Origin: Caryophanales bacterium UBA6768
Lineage (GTDB): Bacteria; Bacillota; Bacilli; Bacillales_D; Amphibacillaceae
DNA: 64,000 nt
Direction of reading: 5' to 3'
Assembly: GCA_002453315.1 (NCBI GenBank)
Contig: DKGO01000199.1
Location: 9,403 to 73,402, forward strand
Position numbers and translations under genes: made by a program. Of the stretch, positions 1 to 7,949 are shown piece after piece (position 1 is the stretch's first letter; the number at the start of each line of letters is the position of its first letter). The notes beneath the pieces are model-generated. The model was not told the origin of the DNA and searched no databases. It saw nothing but the letters and a program-made list of their open reading frames with translations.

Positions 1-216
1 TACAACAATTAAGCATGAAATACCAATGATTTATGCTAGCAATTATATTCATAAAATTTGATTTTAGTATTATTTTATTCATATATATGATAACTTTCAA
101 AATCAGTTTTAAACAACTTCAATCAAGCAAAATTTTACTTTAACTATCAATTCAGTAGTAAACAATAAATATTTTTAATTGTATCTATCGAACCTAGCTA
201 TTAATCAATGCACCCC
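1..216. other. AT-rich stretch without a recognisable gene
   Basis: This is the left edge of the window. It is very AT-rich, has no convincing open frame or ribosome binding site, and runs into the tandem array that starts near 217. It could be the downstream region of a gene lying outside the window. Confidence 0.5.
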
Positions 217-560
217 ATCATTCAATGCCGTTGGGAACTGTTAGCGCTCCTCAGTGACCTATCCTCTTATTATTCAATGCTGTTGGGAACTGTTAGCACT
301 CTTCAGTGACCAATCCTCTTATCATTCATTGCTGTTGGGAACTGTTAGCTCTCTTCAGTGACCTATCCGCTTATCATTCATTGCTGTTGGGAACTGTTAG
401 CTCTCTTCAGTGACCTATCCGCTTATCATTCATTGCTGTTAGGAACTGTTAGCACTCTTCAGTGACCTATCCGCTTATCATTCAATGCCGTTGGGAACTG
501 TTAGCACTCTTTAGTGACCAATCAACTTATCATTCAATGCCGTTGGGAACTGTTAGCACT
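217..560. repeat. 52-bp tandem repeat array A (7 units)
   Basis: The core TTGGGAACTGTTAGC (with small variants) begins at 231, 283, 335, 387, 439, 491 and 543, a spacing of exactly 52 bp every time. The whole 52-bp unit is conserved with scattered substitutions, so this is a tandem repeat rather than repeat plus unique spacer. Within a unit, ACTG can pair with CAGT about 11 nt later, and the one TAGT variant still pairs through a wobble; this hairpin is weaker than those of the two other 52-bp arrays. The array lies beyond the terminator of the CAP-protein gene and contains no open frame in step with the repeat. Confidence 0.95.
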
Positions 561-633
561 TCTCTAGTTAAATTAATCAAACTTTAATACTGTACGAGAA
601 ATTACATAAACAAGCAGTAGGATAAATAAAAAA

Positions 634-672
634 ATCACCCAGATCAACTTTTCATGTCAACTAGGGTGATAT
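634..672 (-). terminator. Rho-independent terminator of the CAP-domain gene
   Basis: ATCACCC and GGGTGAT form a stem around an AT-rich loop. Read on the minus strand it is followed by a run of seven T. It sits 40 bp after the stop codon of the 712-1485 gene. Confidence 0.8.
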
Positions 673-711
673 TATCAATTTAAATTATTTTGTTTAGAAT
701 AAATGCTTTCA

Positions 712-1485
712 TTATTTTCCAATAAATTGTTGTGTCCAAATATTACCGTTTTCTACAAAACCAACACCGATATGTGTGAAGCTACCATTTAAAATATTCG
801 CACGATGTCCTTCACTGTTCATCCACGCATTGACTACTTCTTCAGGTGAACGTTGCCCTTTTGCAATATTTTCACCAGCTGTTCGGTATTTTACTTGATA
901 AGCATCCATCATATCAAATGGTGAACCATAAACAGGGCTATTATGGGCGAAATATTGATAGTTTAACATATCACGAGATTTTTCCTTAGCGACTCTACCT
1001 AACTCATAATCAGCCTGTAATGGTTTTAAGCCATAGGCTGCTCTTTCCTTATTTGTTAAATCAATAACACGTTTTTCAAATTCACTCACGTTTCCTAAAT
1101 CATTTGCTTCTTTACTCGTTTGATTTTCAGCTGGTTTATTCTGTTGGTTGTTTTGTTGATTTGTATTTCCATTAGCTTGATTGTTCTCTTCCTTATTATT
1201 TTTATTAGATTGATTATTTTCCCCTTTGTTTACATCTGTTTTATTTCCAAAATAATTCGAACGATAGTTGTATCTCCAATGATGAAACCTTTTCGATTTA
1301 TGACGTTCCATATATCGATGGTGATATCCATCGTGTCGTTTATAATCTTGTTTTGCTTGACGATCAACTTTTGTTGCATCATTTCCACTTGTTACACTTG
1401 CCGAAGAATTGATCGTATGTAAATAGCCTCCTCCTATCATAATGATAACAACAAAAACGGCTACTAATCTATTAAACTTACCCAT
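712..1485 (-). CDS. Secreted CAP-domain (SCP/PR-1, YkwD-like) protein
   Basis: A 257-residue exported protein. Seen: an N-terminal hydrophobic segment (signal peptide or anchor), a basic His/Arg/Tyr-rich stretch, an Asn/Gln-rich low-complexity linker around residues 90-130, then a C-terminal CAP domain of about 125 residues. The domain carries the motifs HNSP, GENIA, SEGHRANIL and the closing WTQQFIG. The start is placed at the ATG at 1485 because AAGGAG lies 8 nt upstream; a GTG three codons earlier would sit almost on the binding site. CAP domains of this type are secreted or spore- and wall-associated in Bacillus (YkwD and relatives), and their biochemical role is unresolved. It is a single-gene unit closed by its own terminator. 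The domain call is firm; the function is unknown. Confidence 0.9.
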   Translation of the reverse strand: MGKFNRLVAVFVVIIMIGGGYLHTINSSASVTSGNDATKVDRQAKQDYKRHDGYHHRYMERHKSKRFHHWRYNYRSNYFGNKTDVNKGENNQSNKNNKEENNQANGNTNQQNNQQNKPAENQTSKEANDLGNVSEFEKRVIDLTNKERAAYGLKPLQADYELGRVAKEKSRDMLNYQYFAHNSPVYGSPFDMMDAYQVKYRTAGENIAKGQRSPEEVVNAWMNSEGHRANILNGSFTHIGVGFVENGNIWTQQFIGK

Positions 1486-1915
1486 TAAATACACTCCTTG
1501 TTTTTTTTGATAAATACATCATATCAGCTATTTTTTGTAACAATTAAACCAGACTTTCCCAATAGATGAATTTTTATAATATTTATGTAAAAGTTGTTGA
1601 TATATAACGAGATTTTGTAAGGGAATTTCATGTAATACAAGTTTCAGTTACCATTGTTACCATATTTTACGTGAAAAAGGCTATTGACAACTTTTCAAAC
1701 ATGGGCTTATATTACAAAAGTTTCAATACCGTAACATATGTATTACAGAATCTATACGCGACAAAGCCCATGCCCTCGGGCGTGGGATGATAATGTGGTA
1801 GATATACAGTCAGACCCCTTCTATTAGATAAGAAAATTTGAGAATCCGAACGCATCTTGGGAGAAAATAATTTTAAAAGTTATTTACATTTTTCTATTTA
1901 TCTATATAATAGGGT
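1486..1915. other. Intergenic region with candidate promoter elements
   Basis: No gene is supported here. A TTGACA at 1684-1689 with TATATT at 1708-1713 (18-nt spacer) is a possible plus-strand promoter. TTTACA at 1883-1888 with TATAAT at 1905-1910 (16-nt spacer) is a better one and points into the structured RNA that follows. A GC-rich inverted repeat at 1767-1786 is listed separately. Confidence 0.5.
1767..1786. repeat. Short GC-rich palindrome, possible IS200/IS605-type end remnant
   Basis: CCCATGCCC pairs with GGGCGTGGG across a two-base centre, in otherwise AT-rich DNA, and is followed by ATGA. Subterminal hairpins of this look, with CCCA(T/C)GCC and its complement, occur at ends of IS200/IS605 and IS1341-type elements and their TnpB-lacking derivatives. 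No tnpA or tnpB open frame is near, so at most this is a solo end or decayed element. It could equally be an unrelated stem-loop. Confidence 0.35.
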
Positions 1916-2071
1916 TAGATAGGTTGAACCTATCCTTACAAAATAACTGCCTAATTTGTTTCCAATTTTATGCCAAAATTGGCCCAACAAGTAAAAGCCA
2001 GTTTAAATTAGCTTATGAGCGAAAAATCTTTTTTCGTAGAACATTAAGTTAATTTGAATTGGCTTTTTTTT
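1905..2071 (+). ncRNA. Candidate structured small RNA with promoter and terminator
   Basis: TATAAT at 1905-1910, with TTTACA 16 nt upstream, predicts a start near 1916. The downstream 155 nt contain three successive hairpins. The first is GATAGG/CCTATC at 1918-1934. The second is a perfect CCAATTTT/AAAATTGG at 1962-1982. The third is a long branched stem from AAGCC (1995) to GGCTT (2064) that encloses a CGAAAAA/TTTTTCG hairpin and runs into eight T at 2064-2071, a strong intrinsic terminator. There is no open frame with a ribosome binding site. It could be an independent sRNA or a terminated leader of the CoA-transferase gene 160 bp downstream. It matches no riboswitch class I recognise. Confidence 0.55.
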
Positions 2072-2229
2072 AATAATTTGTCTCTGTTCAATTTTGTTGT
2101 TGATAAAAGCATTTGTATTCACGGCCTTGAATTCAGGTATCAGGTCATTCCTACAGAATTCCCGTATTTTATATTTCCAATTTTCAAAATATAAATAGTG
2201 ATACTATTTAAAAGGAAGGAGTTGAAAAA

Positions 2230-3384
2230 ATGAAAGGAGCCCTTGATGGAATCAAAATTTTAGACTTATCAAGAGTGTTAGCTGGACCGTATTGTACAAT
2301 GATATTAGGTGATTTAGGTGCTCAAGTGATTAAAGTAGAGTCTCCAACAAATGGTGACGAAACAAGAAAATGGGGACCACCATTTAAATATGACGTTAGT
2401 GCCTATTATTTAAGTGCCAATCGTAACAAGAAAAGTATCACAGTTGATTTAAAAACAACGGAAGGCATTAATACCATTAAGCAATTAGTGAAACAATCAG
2501 ATGTCGTCATTAACAATTTTAAAACGGGAACAATGGAAAAATTCGGCCTCGGATATGACGAATTGGCGGAAATAAATAAAAAGATTGTTTACTGTTCTAT
2601 TACTGGATTCGGTGAAACCGGCCCATATAAAGCTTTAGCCGGATACGATTTTATTATTCAAGCGATGAGTGGATTAATGAGCATTACTGGAACAGATCAA
2701 TCTGGTCCACAAAAACTCGGGATTGCCATCGTTGATGTGCTGACGGGATTATATGCAACAATAGGAATCCAAGCAGCCCTCATCGAACGAGAAACGTCAC
2801 AAAAAGGGCAAAAAATCGATTTATCGTTATATGATTCGGCTGTAAGTTCCCTTATTAATATTGGCAGTAACTACTTAATGAGTGGCAATATTCCCCAACA
2901 ATTAGGGAATACCCATGCCAACATTGTCCCCTATCAAACTTTTATTACAAAGGATGGGGAAATGGTCATTGCTGTTGGTAATGACAATCAGTTTAAAAAC
3001 TTATGTCAGCTCATCAAACGTGATGATTTATACGAAGATACCCGATTTGGGACAAATCCTGAAAGGGTAAAACACCGAAATGAATTAATTCCGCAATTGC
3101 AAACTGAATTTTTAAAAGAAGATACTTCCTATTGGAAAAAACAATGTGACAGTAGGCACATTCCTTGTGGACCAATTAATAATATCGCCGAAGTAACTGA
3201 AGACCCACAGTTAAACCATCGCGAAATGTTTATAAAAGCAGAGCATCCTACTGCTGGAACAATTAACATGATAGGCAGTCCTTTAAAATTATCAAGGACC
3301 CCCGTATCTTATCGTCATTATCCACCAAATCACGGGGAACATAATGAAGAAGTTTTAAAAACAATGATTAAAAATGCACCATGA
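2230..3384 (+). CDS. CaiB/BaiF (family III) CoA-transferase
   Basis: A 384-residue cytosolic enzyme expected to move CoA between an acyl-CoA donor and a carboxylic acid. Seen: the family opening with LDLSRVLAGPYCTMILGDLGAQVIKVE, the NRNKKSITVDL segment, and the catalytic aspartate region IAIVDVLTGLYA near residue 180. The length matches the family. AAGGAAGGAG lies just before the ATG. An acyl-CoA dehydrogenase follows after 38 bp with a shared terminator, so the two are probably one operon. Human SUGCT and bacterial glutarate CoA-transferases belong to this family and act with glutaryl-CoA dehydrogenase. Because the neighbour keeps glutaryl-CoA-type residues, glutarate is the best guess at the acceptor, but this is inference. 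Confidence 0.9.
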   Translation: MKGALDGIKILDLSRVLAGPYCTMILGDLGAQVIKVESPTNGDETRKWGPPFKYDVSAYYLSANRNKKSITVDLKTTEGINTIKQLVKQSDVVINNFKTGTMEKFGLGYDELAEINKKIVYCSITGFGETGPYKALAGYDFIIQAMSGLMSITGTDQSGPQKLGIAIVDVLTGLYATIGIQAALIERETSQKGQKIDLSLYDSAVSSLINIGSNYLMSGNIPQQLGNTHANIVPYQTFITKDGEMVIAVGNDNQFKNLCQLIKRDDLYEDTRFGTNPERVKHRNELIPQLQTEFLKEDTSYWKKQCDSRHIPCGPINNIAEVTEDPQLNHREMFIKAEHPTAGTINMIGSPLKLSRTPVSYRHYPPNHGEHNEEVLKTMIKNAP

Positions 3385-3422
3385 AAGTCGCTGTGTTAAA
3401 AAAATTTTAGGAGATGATTTCA

Positions 3423-4613
3423 ATGGATTTTAATTTATCAGAGGAACAATCAATGTTACGTCAATCAGTTAGAGGTTTTGTCGACAAAGAAATTATGCCA
3501 CATATTGCCGAATGGGACCGTGAAGGAAAGTTTAACCCTGCCATTATGAAACAGTTAGCAGACCTTGGTCTGATGGGGGTTTGCATTCCCGAAGAATATG
3601 GCGGAAGTGGCATGGATTATAACTCTTTAGCCATCGTCTGTGAGGAACTGGAACGAGGGGATACTACTTTTCGTACGGCTGTCTCTGTCCATACGGGACT
3701 AAATAGTATGTCAATCTTACAATGGGGGACAGAGGAACAAAAACAAAAATATTTAGTCCCACAAGCAAAAGGAGAAAAGGTCGCTGCCTTTGGATTAACT
3801 GAACCGGGTGCAGGGTCTGACGTTGCTGCTATGCAAACGACAGCGGTTAAGGATGGTGATCACTACATTTTAAATGGTCAAAAAACCTGGATTTCTTTAT
3901 GTGATATGGCGGACAATTTTTTAGTATTTGCCTATACAGACAAATCGAAAAAACATCATGGGATTTCCGCATTTATCGTTGATAGAGAATGGGAAGGTTT
4001 TTCTTCTAAAGCAATTAAAGGGAAATTAGGTATCCGTGCCGGGAATACTGGTGAACTATTTTTTGACAATGTAAGAGTACCGAAAGAAAATTTACTCGGC
4101 AAAGAAGGCGAAGGATTTAAAATTGCCATGGCTTCATTAGATAATGGCAGATTTACTGTTGCTGCTGGTGCTGTTGGACAAATTATGGCATGTATTGAAG
4201 CGAGTGTTGATTATTGTCATGAGCGTGAAACATTTGGCAAACCAATTGGCCAACATCAACTCGTTCAACAAATGATTGCTAACATGGAAGCGGGTCTGCA
4301 AATGAGTCGTTTACTCGTTTATCGTGCTGGTGAACTTAAAAATGCTGGAAAACGAAATACACGGGAAACTTCCTTAGCTAAATGGCAAGCAAGCGATTTT
4401 GCGAATAAAGCAGCAGATGATGCTGTTCAAATTCATGGTGCATATGGATTTTCAAATGAATATCCTGTCGAAAGATATTTACGAAATTCAAAAGCACCAG
4501 TTATTTATGAAGGAACAAGGGAAATTCATACTGTCATGCAAGCCGAATATGTCCTAGGCTACCGTGAGGATAAACCGTTAAATAAAATGTTACCAGCCTG
4601 GGATAATAGTTAA
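3423..4613 (+). CDS. Acyl-CoA dehydrogenase, glutaryl-CoA dehydrogenase-like
   Basis: A 396-residue FAD enzyme that forms the 2,3-double bond of an acyl-CoA. Seen: the LTEPGAGSD motif, the RETFGKPIG segment, the C-terminal QIHGAYGFSNEYPVERYLRN, and the catalytic base E363 in IYEGTREIH. E77, R84 and T85 (ELERGDTTFRT) align by eye with Glu87, Arg94 and Ser95 of human glutaryl-CoA dehydrogenase, where Arg94 holds the distal carboxylate; this suggests a dicarboxylyl-CoA substrate. The ATG at 3423 is chosen because AGGAG ends at 3413, directly against the alternative ATG at 3414. It is the second gene after the CoA-transferase and is followed by a strong terminator. Family certain; glutaryl-CoA specificity plausible only. 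Confidence 0.92.
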   Translation: MDFNLSEEQSMLRQSVRGFVDKEIMPHIAEWDREGKFNPAIMKQLADLGLMGVCIPEEYGGSGMDYNSLAIVCEELERGDTTFRTAVSVHTGLNSMSILQWGTEEQKQKYLVPQAKGEKVAAFGLTEPGAGSDVAAMQTTAVKDGDHYILNGQKTWISLCDMADNFLVFAYTDKSKKHHGISAFIVDREWEGFSSKAIKGKLGIRAGNTGELFFDNVRVPKENLLGKEGEGFKIAMASLDNGRFTVAAGAVGQIMACIEASVDYCHERETFGKPIGQHQLVQQMIANMEAGLQMSRLLVYRAGELKNAGKRNTRETSLAKWQASDFANKAADDAVQIHGAYGFSNEYPVERYLRNSKAPVIYEGTREIHTVMQAEYVLGYREDKPLNKMLPAWDNS

Positions 4614-4676
4614 GTTAAAATTTTATCTTAACCGAATCAGTATCATCGCAATTTTCGACTACCCTGTTTTCCCGTA

Positions 4677-4721
4677 GGAGTTTCTGTGAAGCCAGTATTC
4701 ACAGAAACTTTACTCTTTTTG
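4677..4721 (+). terminator. Rho-independent terminator after the acyl-CoA dehydrogenase
   Basis: AGTTTCTGTGAA (4679-4690) and TTCACAGAAACT (4698-4709) make a perfect 12-bp stem with a 7-nt loop, followed by TTACTCTTTTT. This ends the CoA-transferase/dehydrogenase operon and separates it from the repeat array. Confidence 0.9.
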
Positions 4722-4744
4722 TGATTAAGTACCTTGAGTTGGGG

Positions 4745-5365
4745 GTGCAACGGTGATTAGCTTGAATTCTCCTTCGCCGTCGACGCAAGAACGTCCTTAA
4801 CACGGGTGATCTGCGCAAAATCTACCCCATCATCGCAAGGTGCCCACGGGTTGGAATTTCAACACCATCGTCATCAAAACCCGACGCAAGCGACTTCTCG
4901 CGTTGGAATTTCAACACTTCCATCATCAAAACCCGACGCAAGCGACTTCTCGCGTTGGAATTTCAACTCCATCTTCATCAAAATCCAACGCAAGCGACTT
5001 CTCGCGTTGGAATTTAATCGCATCTTCAGAAAAACCCGACGCAAGGACTTCTCGCGTTGGAATTTCAACACCATCTTCAGTAAAACCCGACACAAGCGAC
5101 TTCTTGCGTTGGAATTTCAACACCATCCTCATCAAAACCCGACGCAAGGGACTTCTCGCGTTGGAATTTCAACACCATCTTCAGCAAAACCCGACGCAAG
5201 GACTTCTCGCGTTGGAATTTCAACACCATCCCCATTAAAACCCGACGCAAGAACTTCTCGCGTTGGAATTCCAACACTTCCATCATCAAAACCCGACGCA
5301 AGAAGCTCCTTGACACGGCAATCAGCCCAAAATCCACCTCGGCGTCAACACAAGAAACACTTTGC
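4745..5365. repeat. 52-bp tandem repeat array B (about 9 core units plus degenerate flanks)
   Basis: TTGGAATTTCAAC-type cores start at 4851, 4903, 4955, 5007, 5057, 5109, 5161, 5212 and 5263, spaced 52 bp or occasionally 50-51 bp. Degenerate units continue on both sides. Each unit contains CCGACGC and, about 11-13 nt later, GCGTTGG, which pair over 7 bp with one G-T. The unit at about 4985 has CCAACGC, which pairs perfectly, so the stem is kept through a compatible change; in the unit near 5089 pairing is weaker. The array is bounded by terminators at 4677-4721 and 5403-5448 that stop transcription from both flanking genes, so it should be largely untranscribed. Open frames across it are repeat artefacts. 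Confidence 0.95.
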
Positions 5366-5402
5366 CTAGAATCTAAAGACTTTGTCCTAACCCAAATAAA
5401 GC

Positions 5403-5448
5403 AAAATCAGCTCTGTTGCCTATCTTATTAGGGTCCAGAGCTGATTTT
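5403..5448. terminator. Bidirectional intrinsic terminator
   Basis: AAAATCAGCTCTG (5403-5415) pairs with CAGAGCTGATTTT (5436-5448) as a 13-bp stem with T-rich sequence on either strand. It overlaps the stop codon of the minus-strand DUF3870 gene and can also stop plus-strand transcription coming through the array. Confidence 0.85.
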
Positions 5449-5767
5449 ATTTATTTCCTTTTTCCTTTGTATATTGATATTGTTTATATAAATCTTTCAA
5501 AGCAGATTCAATAGCACTTCCAGCCTTTCCTAAATAATGACCTCGAACCTTTTCCAAAGGAAATTCAATGCCTTCTTCCAAACTATGTCCACGCAACAAT
5601 TGTTCCACGAAATACCTTGCATGTTCTGTTGCCAACGTACAGCTCGCCGATACAATCACCCCATATTTTTTATCAAGTTCCGCCGTAATCGTCAGTGTAT
5701 CATACATATTTTTAGCAGCCATTCCGGACGGAAGCCTAGAGTGACCAGCAATAAAAATCGTGTTCAT
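5447..5767 (-). CDS. DUF3870 family protein
   Basis: A 106-residue cytosolic protein of the DUF3870 type. The recognisable features are the opening AGHSRLPSGMAAKNMYDTL, the central GVIVSASCTLATEHARYFVEQLLRG and a C-terminal tail ending in the helical SALKDLYKQYQY. No catalytic motif or biochemical function is known to me. It is the last gene of the minus-strand run aldehyde dehydrogenase, lysine dehydrogenase, IclR regulator, DUF3870, ending in a strong terminator. Its position suggests a supporting role in amino-acid catabolism, but the sequence itself does not show what it does. Confidence 0.8.
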   Translation of the reverse strand: MNTIFIAGHSRLPSGMAAKNMYDTLTITAELDKKYGVIVSASCTLATEHARYFVEQLLRGHSLEEGIEFPLEKVRGHYLGKAGSAIESALKDLYKQYQYTKEKGNK

Positions 5768-5852
5768 TCTATCAACTCCTTACAATTTAATGTAAATTTT
5801 TAAGGATCACTTGGTAACTTAACCTTATGAAAGTGACATTTCTATAATTTTA

Positions 5853-6611
5853 TCATTCTATGTAACCCAACTGTTGTGAAATCAACCTTGCTGTCTCTAA
5901 TCCTTTTAATTTAATATTTTCTAATGCTTTTCCTTGAAAACGATTTGTCAATCCACTAATTGCTAAAGCAGCAATGACTTGTTTTTTAAAATCAAATATA
6001 GGAAAAGAGACACCGGTTGTGTCATCATCCTGTTCACTTACACTAAATGCAAATTGATTTTCACGAATTGCTATTAGCTCTTTCCTTAAACTTTCTTTGC
6101 CAATTGGTTGTTTATCGGGAATTGTATACATGTTTGAGTGTGATAGTATTTCATTTTGTTTTTCTTCCGGCAAAAACGCTAACAATAGCTTGGGACCAGA
6201 GCCGACATATAAAGGCATTTTCCTACCTATTTGCGTATTTAGACTTAACGCCCTTCGACTATTTACTCGTTCTATATATATGGCTTCAGAACGGTTGACA
6301 ATAACTAAATGGACCACTTCATTTAAATCCTCTGCTAATTTTTCCATAAATGGTAAAGCGACATCTCTTAATTCAAGCCGTTCTGCAACTAATTCACCAA
6401 ATTGTAACCATTTTAAGCCTAGTCGATAACGACTATCATGTGTTCCCGTTTTTTCCTTTTCTAATAATTGTGCCGATTCCAACGTCATTAACAGTCGGTA
6501 TGCTGTAGATTTCGGAATATCAGCCATATTTGTGATTTCTTGTAATGATAATTCTTCATAATCCCGAAATAAATCTAATAACACCATCGCTTTAGCAACA
6601 CTTTGATTCAT
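5853..6611 (-). CDS. IclR family transcriptional regulator
   Basis: A 252-residue regulator: an N-terminal winged helix-turn-helix (SVAKAMVLLDLF, LSLQEITNMADIPKSTAYRLLMTL) and a C-terminal IclR effector-binding domain. The latter contains VVHLVIVNRSEAIYIERVNSRRALSLNTQIGRKMPLYVGSGPKLLLAFLP and SVSEQDDDTTGVSFPIFD. The start at 6611 is chosen because GGAGGGGGG lies just upstream; an in-frame extension to 6728 has no such site and crosses a hairpin. It is co-directional with, and downstream of, the lysine-dehydrogenase and aldehyde-dehydrogenase genes and is the obvious candidate to control them through the repeated sites at 9526-9773. Its effector is unknown. Confidence 0.93.
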   Translation of the reverse strand: MNQSVAKAMVLLDLFRDYEELSLQEITNMADIPKSTAYRLLMTLESAQLLEKEKTGTHDSRYRLGLKWLQFGELVAERLELRDVALPFMEKLAEDLNEVVHLVIVNRSEAIYIERVNSRRALSLNTQIGRKMPLYVGSGPKLLLAFLPEEKQNEILSHSNMYTIPDKQPIGKESLRKELIAIRENQFAFSVSEQDDDTTGVSFPIFDFKKQVIAALAISGLTNRFQGKALENIKLKGLETARLISQQLGYIE

Positions 6612-6655
6612 GAATTTCCCCCCTCCAATTTTTGTTTGAAAGTTTGAAATTTCTA

Positions 6656-6688
6656 AAATCCCCCCCACAAATTCGTGGAGGGAGATTT
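6656..6688 (-). promoter_or_regulatory. Hairpin between lysine dehydrogenase-like and IclR genes
   Basis: AAATCCCCCCCAC and GTGGAGGGAGATTT form a stem of about 13 bp with one mismatch and a 6-nt loop. On the minus strand it is not followed by a clean T run, so it is more likely an attenuator or mRNA-processing/stability element that lowers IclR expression than a full terminator. Confidence 0.45.
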
Positions 6689-6749
6689 CAATAGTGATTT
6701 TTAAAAAATAAATTTTATTTTCATTCAATCTGACAGTAATTTTTCAAGT

Positions 6750-7898
6750 TTATTTCACAGTTTCTACGATATTAACGCCTCTTTTAGCTAATTCCTCAAT
6801 ATATTGCTTACCAGGTACAACTAATTCAGGAGGTAATACACCCCTTTTTTCAATTGTACCATTACCAATTAATTGAGCAACAATGGAAATCGTGTTGGCT
6901 GTTGCCCTAGCCATAGCCGTAACCTGTTTTTCCATATCTTTGTAAGTAACCATTTCATACTCATAAGTTGCTGTATCATTGCCCTTTTTACCCGAAACAA
7001 TGACACGTAACAATACCGCATCCTTTTCATCACCAAGTTCAACGATAGGATCTAAAACTTTTAATAACACCTCACGAGGATTTACTTTCATTCCATCGAC
7101 TTCTACTTCATAGTCTTTGCGGGTTAAATTTAAATCGACGAGCAATTTAAACTTTTCACCATGACCTTGATAACGAATCGTTTTATATTCTAACGTCTTG
7201 ATGCCTGAAAAAGTTTTCAGTAATGTAGAGGTACCTCCTGAAGTATGAAAGGCTTCAAGTTCACCAAACTCATCAAATCGAATTGGCTCATTTTCAGAAA
7301 GTGAATCAATTTCAACCTCTTTACCGTCACGTAAAATGACAGATTTATCTGTATAATGATCAAATAACCCTTCCATTGAGAAAACATGCTTATATTCTAA
7401 TGGTGGTTCAGGATGGGCGGGAATACCGCCAACATATAGTTTGATTGATTGAACCTCATCTAATTTACTTGCACCATAACCTGACAAAATATTAATCATT
7501 CCAGGAGCAACACCTAAATCGGGAATAACTGTTACACCCTTTTCTTGTGCATCTTCGTGTAACAGTAATACTTTGTCCGTGATATGACCAATATGGCCGC
7601 CTAAGTCAACACTACTCACCCCTACTTTTATCGCTGTTTTTGCGACAATTTCATTAAACGAGTAAAACAAAGCATTAATAATCACATCAAATTTTTTCAT
7701 GTAATTCGCTAGATTGTCTTCATTTGATGCATCTACCTGATAGGCTGTTACCTTCTCTGATTTAAGGGAATCACATACTCGTTGAGCAAACTCAATATTG
7801 ATATCTGCCAACCCTACTTCACTTACTTGTTCACTTGATGCTAAATCTCTAGCTGCCTCTTTCCCCATTAAACCTGAACCTAATACACCTATTTTCAT
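6750..7898 (-). CDS. Saccharopine dehydrogenase-fold enzyme, candidate L-lysine 6-dehydrogenase
   Basis: A 382-residue NAD(P)-dependent enzyme. Seen: the N-terminal Rossmann motif GVLGSGLMG, the stretch [37 protein letters not shown], and a long C-terminal domain with [21 protein letters not shown] and [14 protein letters not shown]. Size and motifs fit the roughly 385-residue lysine 6-dehydrogenase branch known from Geobacillus, which converts L-lysine to 2-aminoadipate semialdehyde (cyclising to piperideine-6-carboxylate). The aldehyde dehydrogenase gene directly upstream could oxidise that product. The ATG at 7898 has GAAGGGGGAA upstream; the longer frame to 7931 lacks a good site. An alternative is another member of the saccharopine dehydrogenase family. 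Confidence 0.82.
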   Translation of the reverse strand: MKIGVLGSGLMGKEAARDLASSEQVSEVGLADINIEFAQRVCDSLKSEKVTAYQVDASNEDNLANYMKKFDVIINALFYSFNEIVAKTAIKVGVSSVDLGGHIGHITDKVLLLHEDAQEKGVTVIPDLGVAPGMINILSGYGASKLDEVQSIKLYVGGIPAHPEPPLEYKHVFSMEGLFDHYTDKSVILRDGKEVEIDSLSENEPIRFDEFGELEAFHTSGGTSTLLKTFSGIKTLEYKTIRYQGHGEKFKLLVDLNLTRKDYEVEVDGMKVNPREVLLKVLDPIVELGDEKDAVLLRVIVSGKKGNDTATYEYEMVTYKDMEKQVTAMARATANTISIVAQLIGNGTIEKRGVLPPELVVPGKQYIEELAKRGVNIVETVK

Positions 7899-7949
7899 TA
7901 CTTTTCCCCCTTCGTTTCTAAAAAAAATCACTTGAATGAAAATAAAAAT

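Noticed and set aside
217..560. CRISPR array
   Set aside because: The whole 52-bp unit is conserved, so there are no unique spacers, and no cas genes are present. The same holds for the arrays at 4745-5365 and 21090-21620.
4806..5369. Long open frames on both strands across array B
   Set aside because: 52 is not a multiple of three, so the frame rotates through the three readings of the repeat. The predicted proteins are repeat artefacts with no ribosome binding site, and frames are open on both strands at once.
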